A DNA stretch of 64,000 nucleotides from UBA1181 sp963648205 (GCA_963648205.1 CAVJCT010000005.1:1-64000); one strand, 5' to 3'. Counted from the stretch's first letter, positions 32,715 to 42,415 are shown. Program-made: numbers and translations. The notes: a model not told the origin generated them from the letters alone.

Positions 32715-34583
32715 ATGTGTGGAATTGTTGGATATATAGGTCATAGACAGGCGTTTCCAATCTTGATTGATGGATTGAAGAAGTTGGAATATCGTGGATA
32801 TGACAGTGCAGGTGTCGCTCTTATCAACGGAGCGGGGACGCTCAATGTCTACAAGACAAAGGGCAAGGTTTCTGCTTTGGTCGATTTGGCATCTGACAAA
32901 GACTGTGAAGGCACGGTCGGCATTGCTCACACACGATGGGCAACGCATGGTGAGCCTTCATCATGCAATGCGCACCCTCATCTCTCAATGGGCGGTGAAC
33001 TCGCATTGGTTCACAATGGAATCATTGAAAATTATCAGATATTAAAGGATCAATTGCTCGAAAAGGGCTATATCTTCACCAGTAATACAGACACCGAGGT
33101 TTTGGTTCAGTTGGTGGATTTCTACTACCAAAAGAATGGCAAAGACCTTGTTTCTGCTGTGTGTAATGCCTTGAACGATGCGATTGGGGCATACGCCATC
33201 GCCGTTATCGAGAAAAAAGATCCGAAGCATGTCGTTGTGGCTCGCCAGTCAAGTCCGCTGGTAGTGGGTGTTGGCGAAGACTACTCTGAATATTATTTTG
33301 CGAGTGATGCTTCTCCATTTGTGGAGCATACTAATAAGGTAGTTTATCTTGCGGATGGTCAGATTGCCGACCTTCGTGAGAAAGAGCCTATCAAGATCAT
33401 CGACCTCAATCATAGTTCGTGCGATGTTCGTGTGAAGAAGGTGGATATGGATATCTCCAAACTGAGCAAGGGTGGATTCCCTCACTTTATGTTGAAGGAG
33501 ATATACGATCAGCCACAATGTTTGCGCGACTGTATGAGTGGACGATTGATCGTGGACAAGAAAAATCCAGAAAACAATCAAGTCGTTTTGTCTGCTTTCC
33601 GTGAGCATAAAGCGCAGTTGATCAATGCGAAACACATTATCATCGTGGCTTGTGGAACAAGTTGGCATGCAGGATTGATTGGGAAACAGTTGATTGAGCA
33701 ACTTTGCCAAAAACGCGTCTCTGTGGAGTATGCAAGTGAGTTCCGTTATGGTGCGCCTGTCATTGACGGTGGCGATGTCGTTATTGCCATCAGTCAGAGT
33801 GGAGAGACGGCAGACACGCTGGCAGCGATCAAACTGGCGAAGGAGAAAGGTGCGATGGTGTTTGGAATTGTGAATGCGGTAGGTTCGTCCATCGCTCGTG
33901 AGACAGACACGGGAGTTTATATCCACGTCGGACCAGAGATCGGAGTTGCCAGTACGAAAGCGTTCACTGGTCAGGTTTTGGTGTTGGAGATGTTTGCCCT
34001 GTTGTTAGGACATGAGTTGGGTACTCTCTCCGATGTTGAGTATCACAGCTCGATAGCCGAGTTGGCAGACATTCCGAATAAGATGAAGCAAGTGTTGGAT
34101 AAGCAAGCCAAGAAGATTGAGCAGTTGGCACATACGTTCACCTACGCAACCAATTTCCTCTATTTAGGACGAGGCTTCAACTACCCAGTCGCTTTGGAAG
34201 GCGCATTGAAATTGAAGGAAATCAGTTATATACACGCAGAAGGATATCCTGCAGCAGAGATGAAACATGGTCCGATTGCGTTGGTTGATCAAGCCATGCC
34301 AATTGTCTTCATTGCCACGCACCATAAATTGTATGAGAAGGTCATCAGCAATATGCAGGAGGTGAAATCACGAAACGGACGAATCTTGGCGATTGTTTCA
34401 CAAGGAGATGAGCGAGTTCGAGATTTGGCGAGTGAGGTGATTGAGATCCCTCAGACGACCAATACGATGGTGCCGATGTTGACGGTAGTGCCACTTCAGT
34501 TGCTGTCATATTATGTAGCGGTAGATAAAGGATTGGATGTTGATATGCCACGAAATCTGGCAAAGAGTGTAACTGTGGAGTAA
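32715..34583 (+). CDS. glmS: Glutamine-fructose-6-phosphate aminotransferase
   Basis: A 622-residue enzyme making glucosamine-6-phosphate for cell wall and LPS. Cys2 of MCGIVGYIG is the glutaminase nucleophile after Met removal. The glutaminase half (about 1-240) has YRGYDSAG and HTRWATHG. Two SIS domains follow, with ACGTSWHAG, SQSGETADT and the C-terminal PRNLAKSVTVE, the family's usual end. Length is normal. It is followed 18 bp later by a SIS-domain isomerase. Confidence 0.96.
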   Translation: MCGIVGYIGHRQAFPILIDGLKKLEYRGYDSAGVALINGAGTLNVYKTKGKVSALVDLASDKDCEGTVGIAHTRWATHGEPSSCNAHPHLSMGGELALVHNGIIENYQILKDQLLEKGYIFTSNTDTEVLVQLVDFYYQKNGKDLVSAVCNALNDAIGAYAIAVIEKKDPKHVVVARQSSPLVVGVGEDYSEYYFASDASPFVEHTNKVVYLADGQIADLREKEPIKIIDLNHSSCDVRVKKVDMDISKLSKGGFPHFMLKEIYDQPQCLRDCMSGRLIVDKKNPENNQVVLSAFREHKAQLINAKHIIIVACGTSWHAGLIGKQLIEQLCQKRVSVEYASEFRYGAPVIDGGDVVIAISQSGETADTLAAIKLAKEKGAMVFGIVNAVGSSIARETDTGVYIHVGPEIGVASTKAFTGQVLVLEMFALLLGHELGTLSDVEYHSSIAELADIPNKMKQVLDKQAKKIEQLAHTFTYATNFLYLGRGFNYPVALEGALKLKEISYIHAEGYPAAEMKHGPIALVDQAMPIVFIATHHKLYEKVISNMQEVKSRNGRILAIVSQGDERVRDLASEVIEIPQTTNTMVPMLTVVPLQLLSYYVAVDKGLDVDMPRNLAKSVTVE

Positions 34584-34601
34584 ACGAAAAGGAAAAGAAA
34601 A

Positions 34602-35210
34602 ATGAAAGAAGATATCAAAAACATTTTGAAATATGAGGCTGAGGCTGTTTTGAACATTCCCGTAACGGATAATTATGAAGCAGCGGTAGACCTTATTATA
34701 GAGCAGGTTCATCATAAAAAAGGAAAGTTGGTAACCAGTGGAATGGGAAAAGCAGGACAGATTGCATTGAATATCTCAACCACGTTCAGTTCAACAGGAA
34801 CGCCGTCGGTTTACCTTCACCCAAGTGAGGCGCAGCACGGTGATTTAGGAATGTTGCAACCCAACGATGTGATGTTGCTCATTTCAAATTCAGGAAAGAC
34901 CAATGAGATTGTGAAACTCATCTCTTTGACCCGAGGACTCTATCCGCAGATGAAATTCATCGTGATCAGTGGAAATGCTGAGAGTCAGTTGGCAAAGGAG
35001 GCTGACGTCTTCTTATACACAGGCAATCCGAAAGAAGTTTGTGCCTTAGGATTGACACCAACCACGTCGACCACGGTCATGACGGTGATTGGTGATATTT
35101 TGGTAGTCAGCACGATGAAGCGCATTGGCTTCACGAATGAGGAGTATGCGAAGCGTCATCACGGAGGCTATTTAGGAGAGAAGTCCAGAGAGCAGAGCGA
35201 GAACAAGTAA
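34602..35210 (+). CDS. Stand-alone SIS-domain sugar-phosphate isomerase (KpsF/GutQ-like)
   Basis: A 202-residue SIS-domain protein with VTSGMGKAGQIALNISTTFSS (in pieces, about 46-66), HPSEAQHGDLGML, LLISNSGKTNEI and LTPTTSTTVMTVIGD. These match the isomerase half of KpsF/KdsD arabinose-5-phosphate isomerases, but the two CBS domains that follow in the usual 320-residue protein are absent. Short versions exist in Bacteroidetes and may still make arabinose-5-phosphate for Kdo. It is cotranscribed with glmS, 18 bp apart. Confidence 0.82.
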   Translation: MKEDIKNILKYEAEAVLNIPVTDNYEAAVDLIIEQVHHKKGKLVTSGMGKAGQIALNISTTFSSTGTPSVYLHPSEAQHGDLGMLQPNDVMLLISNSGKTNEIVKLISLTRGLYPQMKFIVISGNAESQLAKEADVFLYTGNPKEVCALGLTPTTSTTVMTVIGDILVVSTMKRIGFTNEEYAKRHHGGYLGEKSREQSENK

Positions 35211-35238
35211 AAAACAGTGAAAAAAGTAGTGCAAAAAT

Positions 35239-35269
35239 TTTGTCAGTATGAAAATTTGCGCTACCTTTG
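35239..35269 (+). promoter_or_regulatory. Promoter of tRNA-Glu and rpsT
   Basis: TTTG (35239-35242), a 19-bp spacer and TACCTTTG (35262-35269) match the Bacteroidetes consensus exactly. Transcription would start near 35276, 60 nt before the tRNA. Confidence 0.85.
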
Positions 35270-35338
35270 CACCACGATTGAAAAACAAAGAGCAAAAACG
35301 AAAGTTTGGCTTGAAAGTTGAATAGAGAGTAAGTAGGC

Positions 35339-35410
35339 GGCCTCTTCGTCTATCGGTTAGGACAAGAGATTTTCATTCTCTAAAGAGGGGTTCGATTCCC
35401 CTAGAGGCTA
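35339..35410 (+). tRNA. tRNA-Glu (anticodon TTC)
   Basis: A 72-nt cloverleaf. The acceptor arms GGCCTCT and AGAGGCT pair with a G-T at the first position, followed by discriminator A. The D arm is TCTATCGGTTAGGA, the anticodon loop TTTTCAT gives anticodon TTC, and the T arm is GGGGTTCGATTCCCC. The 3' CCA is not encoded (CAA follows). The gene lies 34 bp before rpsT and likely shares its promoter. Confidence 0.97.
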
Positions 35411-35444
35411 CAAGTTAAAAGTTTAAGAAAAAAGTACAAAAGAG

Positions 35445-35699
35445 ATGGCAAATCACAAATCATCAATAAAGAGAATCAGACAAGCTGAAAGGAAGAGATT
35501 AGAGAATAGATATTATGCTGTAAATGCTCGCCGTGCAGTTCGTGATTTACGTGCAACAACAGTGAAAGCAGATGCAGCGGCAGCTTTGCCAAAGGTCTCT
35601 TCTTTGTTGGATAGATTGGTTAAGAAGCATGTTATTCACAAGAATAAAGCATCTAACTTGAAGTCAAAGTTGGCTCTTTACATCAACAAGTTAGCTTAA
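35445..35699 (+). CDS. rpsT: 30S ribosomal protein S20
   Basis: An 84-residue basic helical protein of the small ribosomal subunit. It opens with MANHKSSIKRIRQAERKRLE, the family's normal start, and ends KSKLALYINKLA. The tRNA-Glu gene lies just upstream and a hairpin terminator just downstream, so the pair makes one short transcript. Confidence 0.97.
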   Translation: MANHKSSIKRIRQAERKRLENRYYAVNARRAVRDLRATTVKADAAAALPKVSSLLDRLVKKHVIHKNKASNLKSKLALYINKLA

Positions 35700-35720
35700 T
35701 AACTTCTCTTTAAAAGGAAC

Positions 35721-35750
35721 AAAAGCTCCACTGAATGTGGGGCTTTTTTT
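35721..35750 (+). terminator. Intrinsic terminator after rpsT
   Basis: AAAAGCTCCAC (35721-35731) pairs with GTGGGGCTTTT (from 35737), with a T7 run to 35750. Confidence 0.9.
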
Positions 35751-35779
35751 ATGTCTAATTGGTAAATTAAAATGAGATT

Positions 35780-36357
35780 ATGAAAAATTTCTGGATAAGT
35801 TTAGGGGTTCTTTTACTGGCAGTGGTTGCGATTGCTATCGGGAAATATTTGTGGTTTTCGCCAGTTCTTATGGCAGAAGGTGCGGTAGTCGGCATTGTTC
35901 ACTTATAGTGAGCGTTGTTTGCCTCGTGCATAGGAATAACCAATATGGAGGTGACGAGGCTTTGGGCTGCTTGTTTGGTGGAAGTGTGATGTTCCTAATT
36001 GTGCTGAGCGTTTTCAGTTGGATAAGTTCGGATTGTTATGTTTCACGTTGTTTTGGAGAAAGACATATTTACTCCGACTGTGAAACGATGAAAGGGGAGG
36101 CGGTCGATACCGTCTCTTTCTGGGGTGGAATTTTCATGGGCTGCTTCACCGAATGTGAGGTTTGTGAAGCCAAAGAAGACGCAGAGAGAACAGCACGGAG
36201 AATACAACGTAAGTTGGAAATTATTCAGAACCAGATCGAAACGTTGCAGAAGGTGAAGTCAAAATTGGAGAATGGTGAGGATATCAATATCGATTATTAC
36301 GAGTTCTTTGGCGACCATGAATACGATACTGAACCAGCGGGACGATTGTCTCGCTGA
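35780..36357 (+). pseudogene. Small membrane protein gene broken by a frameshift
   Basis: The first frame (35780-35908) gives MKNFWISLGVLLLAVVAIAI and runs to GAVVGIVHL before a stop. A second frame open across this point and ending at 36357 continues as LIVSVVCLVHRNNQYGG, then LGCLFGGSVMFLIVLSVFSWI, then a charged coiled coil (about RIQRKLEIIQNQIETLQKVK) and an acidic tail. Joined near 35895-35905 the two give one protein of about 190 residues with three membrane helices followed by a soluble helical domain. There is no homopolymer at the break, so either a mutation or an assembly error. Family not recognised. Confidence 0.55.
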
Positions 36358-36381
36358 TTAAGAGAAGTGATGGATAGGCGA

Positions 36382-37350
36382 CTATGCCTTGTTTGTCTCA
36401 GATTCCTTATCATCCTTTTCTGCTGAATGAAGGAAGATGTTTGCGAGGATTGCGCCAGAGACGTTATGCCAAACGCTAAATACAGCACCGGGGATGGTGG
36501 CTAAGGGGTATTGAGCGAAGTGAACGGTAGCCAATGAGGTTGCTAAGCCTGAGTTTTGCATACCCACCTCGATAGAGACGGTGCGACATTTGGCATTATC
36601 CATTTTGAGGAGTTTGCCTGCGGCGTAGCCTAAAATGTAGCCAAACACATTGTGAAGGATGACGACACAGAGAATGAGCAATCCACAACCGAGCAGTTTA
36701 GCTGCGTTGGCACTGACCACTGCACCTACGATGGCAACGATAGCCAAGGTGGAGATGAGCGGAAGAATGTCGACTATGCGCTCTGCAAATTTTGAGAAGA
36801 AATGGTTGATGATAAAGCCTAAAACGATAGGCAAAATGACCACTTGGATGATAGAAAGGAACATTGAGAGAATGTTCACATCTACAGTCTGACCAGCGTA
36901 GAGGTAAGTCAGCAGGGGTGTCATGATAGGTGCGATGATGGTGGAAACGGCAGTCATTCCGACGGAAAGAGCCACATCGCCTTTAGAGAGATAAGTCATC
37001 ACATTAGAGGACGTTCCACCGGGACAAGTACCCACAAGAATCACACCGACAGCCAGTTCGGGAGAAAGTTGGAAGACTTTTGTGAGCAGGAATGCGACTA
37101 ATGGCATGATGGTGAATTGAGCGACGGTGCCGATTACGACATCCTTCGGGTGACTGAAAACTATCTGAAAATCTTTCGGTTTGAGTGTCAGTCCCATACC
37201 AAACATCACGATACCCAACAAGGTGTTTACATAGCTTGTTTTGAGGAAACTGACTGCGTTGGGCAGGAAAAGAGCCAAGAGAGCCATCGCGATAACGATG
37301 ATGGCCATGTATTTACTAAAGAATTTAGAAATTTTTTTGAGGAACTCCAT
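36382..37350 (-). CDS. Bile acid:sodium symporter (BASS/SBF) family transporter
   Basis: A 322-residue membrane protein with about ten hydrophobic helices. The family's MFGMGLTLKPKDF (about 49-61) and the conserved CPGGTSSNVMTYLSKGDVALS (in pieces, about 107-127) line the sodium and substrate site; EVGMQNSGLA (about 260-269) is the second discontinuous helix motif. BASS proteins import organic anions such as bile acids, pantoate or pyruvate with sodium. Substrate cannot be read here. The gene is monocistronic. Confidence 0.92.
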   Translation of the reverse strand: MEFLKKISKFFSKYMAIIVIAMALLALFLPNAVSFLKTSYVNTLLGIVMFGMGLTLKPKDFQIVFSHPKDVVIGTVAQFTIMPLVAFLLTKVFQLSPELAVGVILVGTCPGGTSSNVMTYLSKGDVALSVGMTAVSTIIAPIMTPLLTYLYAGQTVDVNILSMFLSIIQVVILPIVLGFIINHFFSKFAERIVDILPLISTLAIVAIVGAVVSANAAKLLGCGLLILCVVILHNVFGYILGYAAGKLLKMDNAKCRTVSIEVGMQNSGLATSLATVHFAQYPLATIPGAVFSVWHNVSGAILANIFLHSAEKDDKESETNKA

Positions 37351-37375
37351 GACTGTAGAAATGAGTTTTGAAATC

Positions 37376-38425
37376 TTATTTTAGGTTTTTGCTGCGTAAT
37401 AACACGTTGTTTCTCAGATATTTACCATAGAAGAATAACTCTTGAAGGTGAAGGTTGCCGACGGGGAAGAAACCTGATAGGGCAGGAAGAAAATAGCGTT
37501 GAGGATCAATGTTATTGACTATGAGAACGTGATATTGCGAATCGATATGGACTGTAACGTCTGTGTTTGAATCGAGGGCGACCACAGCCGTGCCGTAGGG
37601 GAAGTGGGTGTCGTCTGGTTGGGCTGAAGAACCTGCTTTTAGAAGAGTGGCAGGTTCGGAGGAGGTAGTCCACGAAATGGGGTTGATGCAACCGATGTTG
37701 TTAGTGCAAAGAAGGGGGCAAATAGCGTCAGTTGACGATACACTGTTGAAATTGATGGTAACGCCACACGAGGTGGAGTCTTGAGCCAATTTGACGTGAG
37801 AGGTGGCGTGTCCAACCTGTGTGATGGTGTCGTTGGCGGTTATTCCGTAGCCAACAACGTAGGCAGCGATGAGGCGAGCGTAGGTGTCGTCGTCCATCGA
37901 TTTCAGAATTTCGGTTACCATTTGTCCACCTTGACTGTAGCCAGCGAGGATGAACGGACGGTTGTTGTTCAGATTTTTGATGTAGTAGTTGAACGACTCG
38001 ATAGCGTCTTGAGTGGCTAATTGGATTGCCTTTTGTGCGTTTTCACCCACCAAAGCGTCGAAAGCAGCTTGACGGTAGTAGGGAAGGAAGAAATTGGCTT
38101 GGGTTGCGAAGATAGAGTCGGCTAATTCGGCAGAGAGTTTCCAAGCAGCGAGATGCTCAGGCTTTGTCGGGTTAGCGTTGTAGTGCACTGTGCTATCCTC
38201 GTCTTTCCACGAGGCTATGCAGGTGGGAAGAAGGTAGAACACGTCGGGCGTGGTCGGGTCAATCTCGCTCAGTCGGGTGTTGCCCCCATACCACAGAGTA
38301 GCGTCAGCCCAGTTGAGAGAACTATCAGCGAGGGTAGTTGTTTCCCTTTCCTCGTTTTTTAACTCGTCACATGAAAGTAGAGAGAATGCTGCAAAGAGAG
38401 CAGCAAGAATTGTAAAATTTTTCAT
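37376..38425 (-). CDS. DUF3089 lipoprotein, alpha/beta-hydrolase fold
   Basis: A 349-residue lipoprotein with a signal peptide and lipobox (LLSC, Cys19) when started at 38425; an upstream Met would add eight residues before a normal signal peptide. The mature part has DUF3089 blocks: WYGGNTRLSEIDPTTPDVFYL (in pieces), AWKLSAELADSIFATQANFF, and the nucleophile elbow GYSQGG (about 157-162). The family is related to lipases and esterases; substrate unknown. It lies between the TonB receptor and the BASS transporter on the same strand, with a short gap on each side. Confidence 0.88.
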   Translation of the reverse strand: MKNFTILAALFAAFSLLSCDELKNEERETTTLADSSLNWADATLWYGGNTRLSEIDPTTPDVFYLLPTCIASWKDEDSTVHYNANPTKPEHLAAWKLSAELADSIFATQANFFLPYYRQAAFDALVGENAQKAIQLATQDAIESFNYYIKNLNNNRPFILAGYSQGGQMVTEILKSMDDDTYARLIAAYVVGYGITANDTITQVGHATSHVKLAQDSTSCGVTINFNSVSSTDAICPLLCTNNIGCINPISWTTSSEPATLLKAGSSAQPDDTHFPYGTAVVALDSNTDVTVHIDSQYHVLIVNNIDPQRYFLPALSGFFPVGNLHLQELFFYGKYLRNNVLLRSKNLK

Positions 38426-38446
38426 AGTGCAAAGGTAGGAAAATAA

Positions 38447-38476
38447 CAATCACAAGACCCTCTCGTCTTGTGATTG
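38447..38476 (-). terminator. Hairpin after the TonB-dependent receptor gene
   Basis: CAATCACAAGA (38447-38457) and TCTTGTGATTG (38466-38476) make a perfect 11-bp stem with an 8-nt loop, 22 bp after the receptor stop. Confidence 0.75.
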
Positions 38477-38498
38477 TTTGTAAAATCATTAACCGTAA

Positions 38499-40523
38499 CT
38501 ATTGCAAAAATCGGTATTTAACGCCTAATTTGCCGACGATGCCGGGTTGCTCGACATTGCCAAAGTCGTAGTAGTGGGTGTTTAGGACATTGTTCAACTC
38601 GCCAAAGACACTGAATTTTTTGAGGGTGTAGGAAATTTTGAAATCCATCACTCCGTAGGGATCGTATTCTTTCACTACATTCGTGCTTTTGTGGTCTGCG
38701 TAGACAAGGTAGCCTCCGTTGCGCACTTGGAAACGATAACTCAACTGCGCCTCCAAATTTTTGATGATTTCAATGGTGAACCGTGCGGTGAATTTGTGCT
38801 TCAGATACTCCAACGCATAGTAGGATTTGAAGACGGGCGTGTCGTCTTTTCTGTCTTGATGGATGAAGTGATAACCCAACGAAAGTCGCATTGGAATGCA
38901 GTTGCACAACTCGTTGAAAATCAGTGTTCCGTCAATCTCTGCGCCCATGTTGTTGAGGTCGTAATTGGCTGACTTGTAGACTTTGTCGGTGTCGTGTTGC
39001 ATCACCCAGTCGATCATCTTTTCTCCGCGAGTGAAGAAGGTGGTTACGTTGGTGAGCAAGCCCTCTTGCTTGTACTGTGCACTGAGACTGACGGTGCTGG
39101 TCAGTTCCGATTTCAGATTTGTGTTTCCCTCGTTCGTCGGACTCTTATAGAACAGCTCTGTGAATGTTGGCACGCGAAGAGCGTTGTTCCACGAGGCGAA
39201 GAGCATCCAGTGTTTATTGATCTCAATTTTTGTATTGATAAAAGGTAAAAATCGTACCTTATCTTCATCGTCAAAGTTTTTCACTGCGCTGACTCCGAAG
39301 TTGAGATTCCACTTTCTGAAGAGCAGATTATGTTGCAGTGTGGCTGCGAGTATATGCCTGTCTTTGTTGCGTTTATAGTATTTCCCATCGTGTCCGAGAA
39401 TCTTGACGGAGTCGTTCTCCATCGGGATTCCAAGGTTTGATGAGTAGATGTTTTCGTATTTATAGTCGACTTTGAAACTGGTTTTTCCTCCGATCCAGCG
39501 ATGACTGATTTCTGGTTTGAAATTGAACACGTCGGTGCGGTGAAAATTCTCGCCGAAGGAGGTGTCGCGCACTAATTGAAAATGGTCGTAACTGCGTACC
39601 CAACTGAAGAGACCGTTGAACTTCACGGGTGTCTTAGTCTCCAAGCGAGCCGATGTGAGAATGCGGTTTGTTCCTTCCCATTGGTCGGGGTAGGCGGCAG
39701 AGTAGAAGGTGTTGGCGCCGAATGACTGCCTGCTGTAGCCACCTTGCCATTCGCAGAGAATTTTGTCGGTTTCGGTGCGACCCAAGTAGTAGAAGCGTAC
39801 TTGCTTGAAATCGCCGTTGTCGACTGCGCCGTCGCTCCGAGAGGCGGAAGCGTTGATTTTGTGCGATGTCTGTTTCGCATTTAGATTCATCAGCACATTC
39901 CCTTCCAACAAGCCGTAGAAGCCTGTGATGGCTTGCACGTCTAAGCGGTTGACGGAATCTGGCTCGACGGAGATGTTGAGTGTGCCAGCAGCACCCGTGC
40001 CACCTTCGGTCAGTTCGATTTTAGAAATAGCATCAGAAGAAACAGGGAAATCAGCAGATAGATGTCCAGTTTGAGGGGAGGAGATATTCACTCCGTTGAG
40101 TAGTAAGGTCGTTTGGTCGGCAGATGCGCCGCGGATAGAGATGTCTGTTTGTACGCCGAAACCGCCACGTTGTCTGACATCGATGTTCGGCAACTGTTTG
40201 AGCAGGTCGTTGACGGTTCGTTCGGGGGCAGACTGGATGTCGCAGGTTGAGATGACGGCGATGTGCTGTCCCTCTTCGTTGAGCGTGGTGGTCGAACTAT
40301 CCGCCAGCACCTCTACATCTTCGAGCGTGTAGTTTAGCAGCATTTCGCCCTGTTTCTCACCATGTTGGGTTTTCGCCTTGGCATCGACGCTTGCGATGAT
40401 AGCAAGGCTTAGAACGCCCACATTGATCACTTTGTGCAACGAGTTGAAAGTCGCGTAGGCAGCTCGGGAGAAGCGTGTCCATCGGATGGCTTTGCAACCG
40501 TTCTGAAATTTTTTAGATTTCAT
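38499..40523 (-). CDS. TonB-dependent outer membrane receptor (BtuB-like)
   Basis: A 674-residue outer membrane receptor. A signal-like hydrophobic stretch is at about 33-48. The plug domain (about 70-190) has VNDLLKQLPNIDVRQRGGFG, ISIRGASADQTTLLLNGVNI and KIELTEGGTGA; the beta-barrel follows and ends GKLGVKYRFLQ. It lacks the SusC carboxypeptidase-like N-terminal domain and has no SusD partner, so it resembles BtuB or a small-ligand receptor. No cobalamin riboswitch is seen in the 100-bp upstream gap. Ligand unknown. Confidence 0.9.
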   Translation of the reverse strand: MKSKKFQNGCKAIRWTRFSRAAYATFNSLHKVINVGVLSLAIIASVDAKAKTQHGEKQGEMLLNYTLEDVEVLADSSTTTLNEEGQHIAVISTCDIQSAPERTVNDLLKQLPNIDVRQRGGFGVQTDISIRGASADQTTLLLNGVNISSPQTGHLSADFPVSSDAISKIELTEGGTGAAGTLNISVEPDSVNRLDVQAITGFYGLLEGNVLMNLNAKQTSHKINASASRSDGAVDNGDFKQVRFYYLGRTETDKILCEWQGGYSRQSFGANTFYSAAYPDQWEGTNRILTSARLETKTPVKFNGLFSWVRSYDHFQLVRDTSFGENFHRTDVFNFKPEISHRWIGGKTSFKVDYKYENIYSSNLGIPMENDSVKILGHDGKYYKRNKDRHILAATLQHNLLFRKWNLNFGVSAVKNFDDEDKVRFLPFINTKIEINKHWMLFASWNNALRVPTFTELFYKSPTNEGNTNLKSELTSTVSLSAQYKQEGLLTNVTTFFTRGEKMIDWVMQHDTDKVYKSANYDLNNMGAEIDGTLIFNELCNCIPMRLSLGYHFIHQDRKDDTPVFKSYYALEYLKHKFTARFTIEIIKNLEAQLSYRFQVRNGGYLVYADHKSTNVVKEYDPYGVMDFKISYTLKKFSVFGELNNVLNTHYYDFGNVEQPGIVGKLGVKYRFLQ

Positions 40524-40553
40524 AAAATTTTGGATTTAGTTAATAAAAAAAAG

Positions 40554-40595
40554 AACTTCAACCAAACCGATGTTTGAGGCGGAGAGGTTGAAGTT
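40554..40595 (-). terminator. Hairpin after the AspT-family transporter gene
   Basis: AACTTCAACC (40554-40563) pairs with GGTTGAAGTT (40586-40595) across a 22-nt loop with minor internal pairing. It lies between the transporter stop and the receptor start. Confidence 0.55.
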
Positions 40596-40624
40596 TTTCG
40601 TTTATCTTATAGAATAAAGATGTC

Positions 40625-42289
40625 TTATAGAATAAGGATCAGCAACTGGGCTGTCAAGATACGCAAGAACATTGTCAATGGGTAGACAGTTGCGTAGGCT
40701 GCAGATTGTGCTTGAACCGGAGCGATAGAGTTCGCATATTCCAAAGCAGGAGGATTGGTTGTAACACCAGCGAGGAATCCGCAGATTTTCAAGTAGTTGA
40801 ACTTCATCAAGCGAGCAACGACTGAGATGACGATGGCAGGAATGAAGGTGATAGCCACACCGTAGAGCATCCAGTTGTAACCGCCATTTTCAAAGGTTGA
40901 AACGAAATTAGTTCCAGATGAGAGTCCGACCGCACCCAAGAAAAGGATGATACCCAATTCACGCATCAAGGCGTTGGCACCAGGAGTCATATAGAAGTCG
41001 ATGTTGAGCAAACGTCCTTTATGACCTAAGAACAACGCTACGATGAGCGGGCCACCAGCCAAACCTAATTTAGCAGAAGCTGGCAAACCAGGAATTGCGA
41101 ATGGAATAGAACCAACGATCACACCTAAGAAGATACCTAAGAAGATAGACACCATGTTAGGGTGAGCCAACTGTTGAAGTGAGTTACCGATTTCTTTTTG
41201 AATCTCTGGTAAGAGACTACGTTTACCAACGATGCGGACTGTATCACCCAACTCAACTGTCGTTGTTGGGGTAGGAAGGATTTCCATACCTGCACGGTAG
41301 ATACGGGTGATGTTGGCTTCGTAACGACGGTGGATTCCGATATTCTCAATGGTTTTACCTGCTAATTGACGGTTGGTTACCAACACCTCGAACATGGCAA
41401 GTGTACCTTCAACCTCACGCATCAAACTTGGCTCCAACGGACCGATTGTCTTCTCAAATTTTTTGATACTGTTGCGAGTACTAACTCCGTAGATGACATC
41501 GTCTTTCTCCAACAACTCGTGTTCTGGAGCAATGACGTAAACGCCATTACGAAGAAGACGTGAGATAACGAGGTCGTTCTCGAACAATGCCTTCAAGTCG
41601 GCGATTGTACTACCTATGAGGTTGTCGTTGGTTACACGGATTTGAACGCTCTCCAACTTACCTTCTTTATTGCTTTGCAAACCTTGCGTATATTGTTGCT
41701 CTTCGTCCTTCACCTTCATACGGAAGACGGCACGGATGATCAACATCGTGCTGATGATACCGATCACACCGAATGGGTAGCCCATTGCGTATGCCATACC
41801 AGATTGCTCGATGCCTGCAACGTTATCGCCCAAGGCTTGCTGAGCCGCACCCAATCCTGGGGTGTTGGTAACTGCTCCTGAGAGGAGACCAGCAACCACT
41901 GCCTTGTCCAATCCTGTGATGAAGTAGATGGCTGCAGCGATACCCACACCTAACACGATGTAGCACACTGCCAATATGTTCAATTTCATTCCGTCATTCT
42001 TGAAAGAACCCAAGAAACGTGGTCCGACGTTGATACCGATCGCGTAAACGAAGAGAATCAAGCCAAACTCTTTGACGAAGTGCAAAATCGTAGGGTCGAG
42101 CGGAGCAGTGCCAAAATAACCTTTGAGGTGTGATAGGAACAATCCCATAAATAGGACACCTGCAATTCCAAGTCGGATACCTTTGACTGCGATTTTTCCA
42201 ATAAGCAAACCGACAAAGGCGGTAATGCAAAGGTACACCAGTATGGAAGCTAACTGCGTACCTGCGAATAAATTACAAATGAAGTCCAT
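40625..42289 (-). CDS. Putative transporter, aspartate:alanine exchanger (AAE/YidE) family
   Basis: A 554-residue membrane protein with two membrane halves (about 1-190 and 380-554, around ten helices in total) and two central TrkA_C domains (about 205-290 and 295-375). Repeated signatures GAVTNTPGLGAAQ (about 139-151) and AGVTTNPPALEYAN (about 511-524) belong to the AspT/YidE exchanger fold. Family members swap dicarboxylates or amino acids, some with an energetic role; the substrate of Bacteroidales copies is unknown. It is transcribed alone from a clear promoter. Confidence 0.9.
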   Translation of the reverse strand: MDFICNLFAGTQLASILVYLCITAFVGLLIGKIAVKGIRLGIAGVLFMGLFLSHLKGYFGTAPLDPTILHFVKEFGLILFVYAIGINVGPRFLGSFKNDGMKLNILAVCYIVLGVGIAAAIYFITGLDKAVVAGLLSGAVTNTPGLGAAQQALGDNVAGIEQSGMAYAMGYPFGVIGIISTMLIIRAVFRMKVKDEEQQYTQGLQSNKEGKLESVQIRVTNDNLIGSTIADLKALFENDLVISRLLRNGVYVIAPEHELLEKDDVIYGVSTRNSIKKFEKTIGPLEPSLMREVEGTLAMFEVLVTNRQLAGKTIENIGIHRRYEANITRIYRAGMEILPTPTTTVELGDTVRIVGKRSLLPEIQKEIGNSLQQLAHPNMVSIFLGIFLGVIVGSIPFAIPGLPASAKLGLAGGPLIVALFLGHKGRLLNIDFYMTPGANALMRELGIILFLGAVGLSSGTNFVSTFENGGYNWMLYGVAITFIPAIVISVVARLMKFNYLKICGFLAGVTTNPPALEYANSIAPVQAQSAAYATVYPLTMFLRILTAQLLILIL

Positions 42290-42338
42290 AGAACTTTTTG
42301 TTAGTATGTCAATCTGTTAATTTTATATTTTTATGGCG

Positions 42339-42368
42339 CAAAATTACACTTTTTATATATTTTGCCAA
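42339..42368 (-). promoter_or_regulatory. Promoter of the AAE-family transporter gene
   Basis: On the minus strand TTGG (42365-42368) is followed by an 18-bp spacer and TAATTTTG (42339-42346), a good match to the consensus, about 50 bp ahead of the start codon. Confidence 0.75.
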
Positions 42369-42415
42369 CAAAATTAAAGGGCTTTTTATGTTGTGAAACA
42401 TAGTTCGGGGAAGCC

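Noticed and set aside
40524..40624. Cobalamin riboswitch ahead of the BtuB-like receptor
   Set aside because: The gap is about 100 bp and mostly filled by a terminator hairpin; no B12-box sequence is present.
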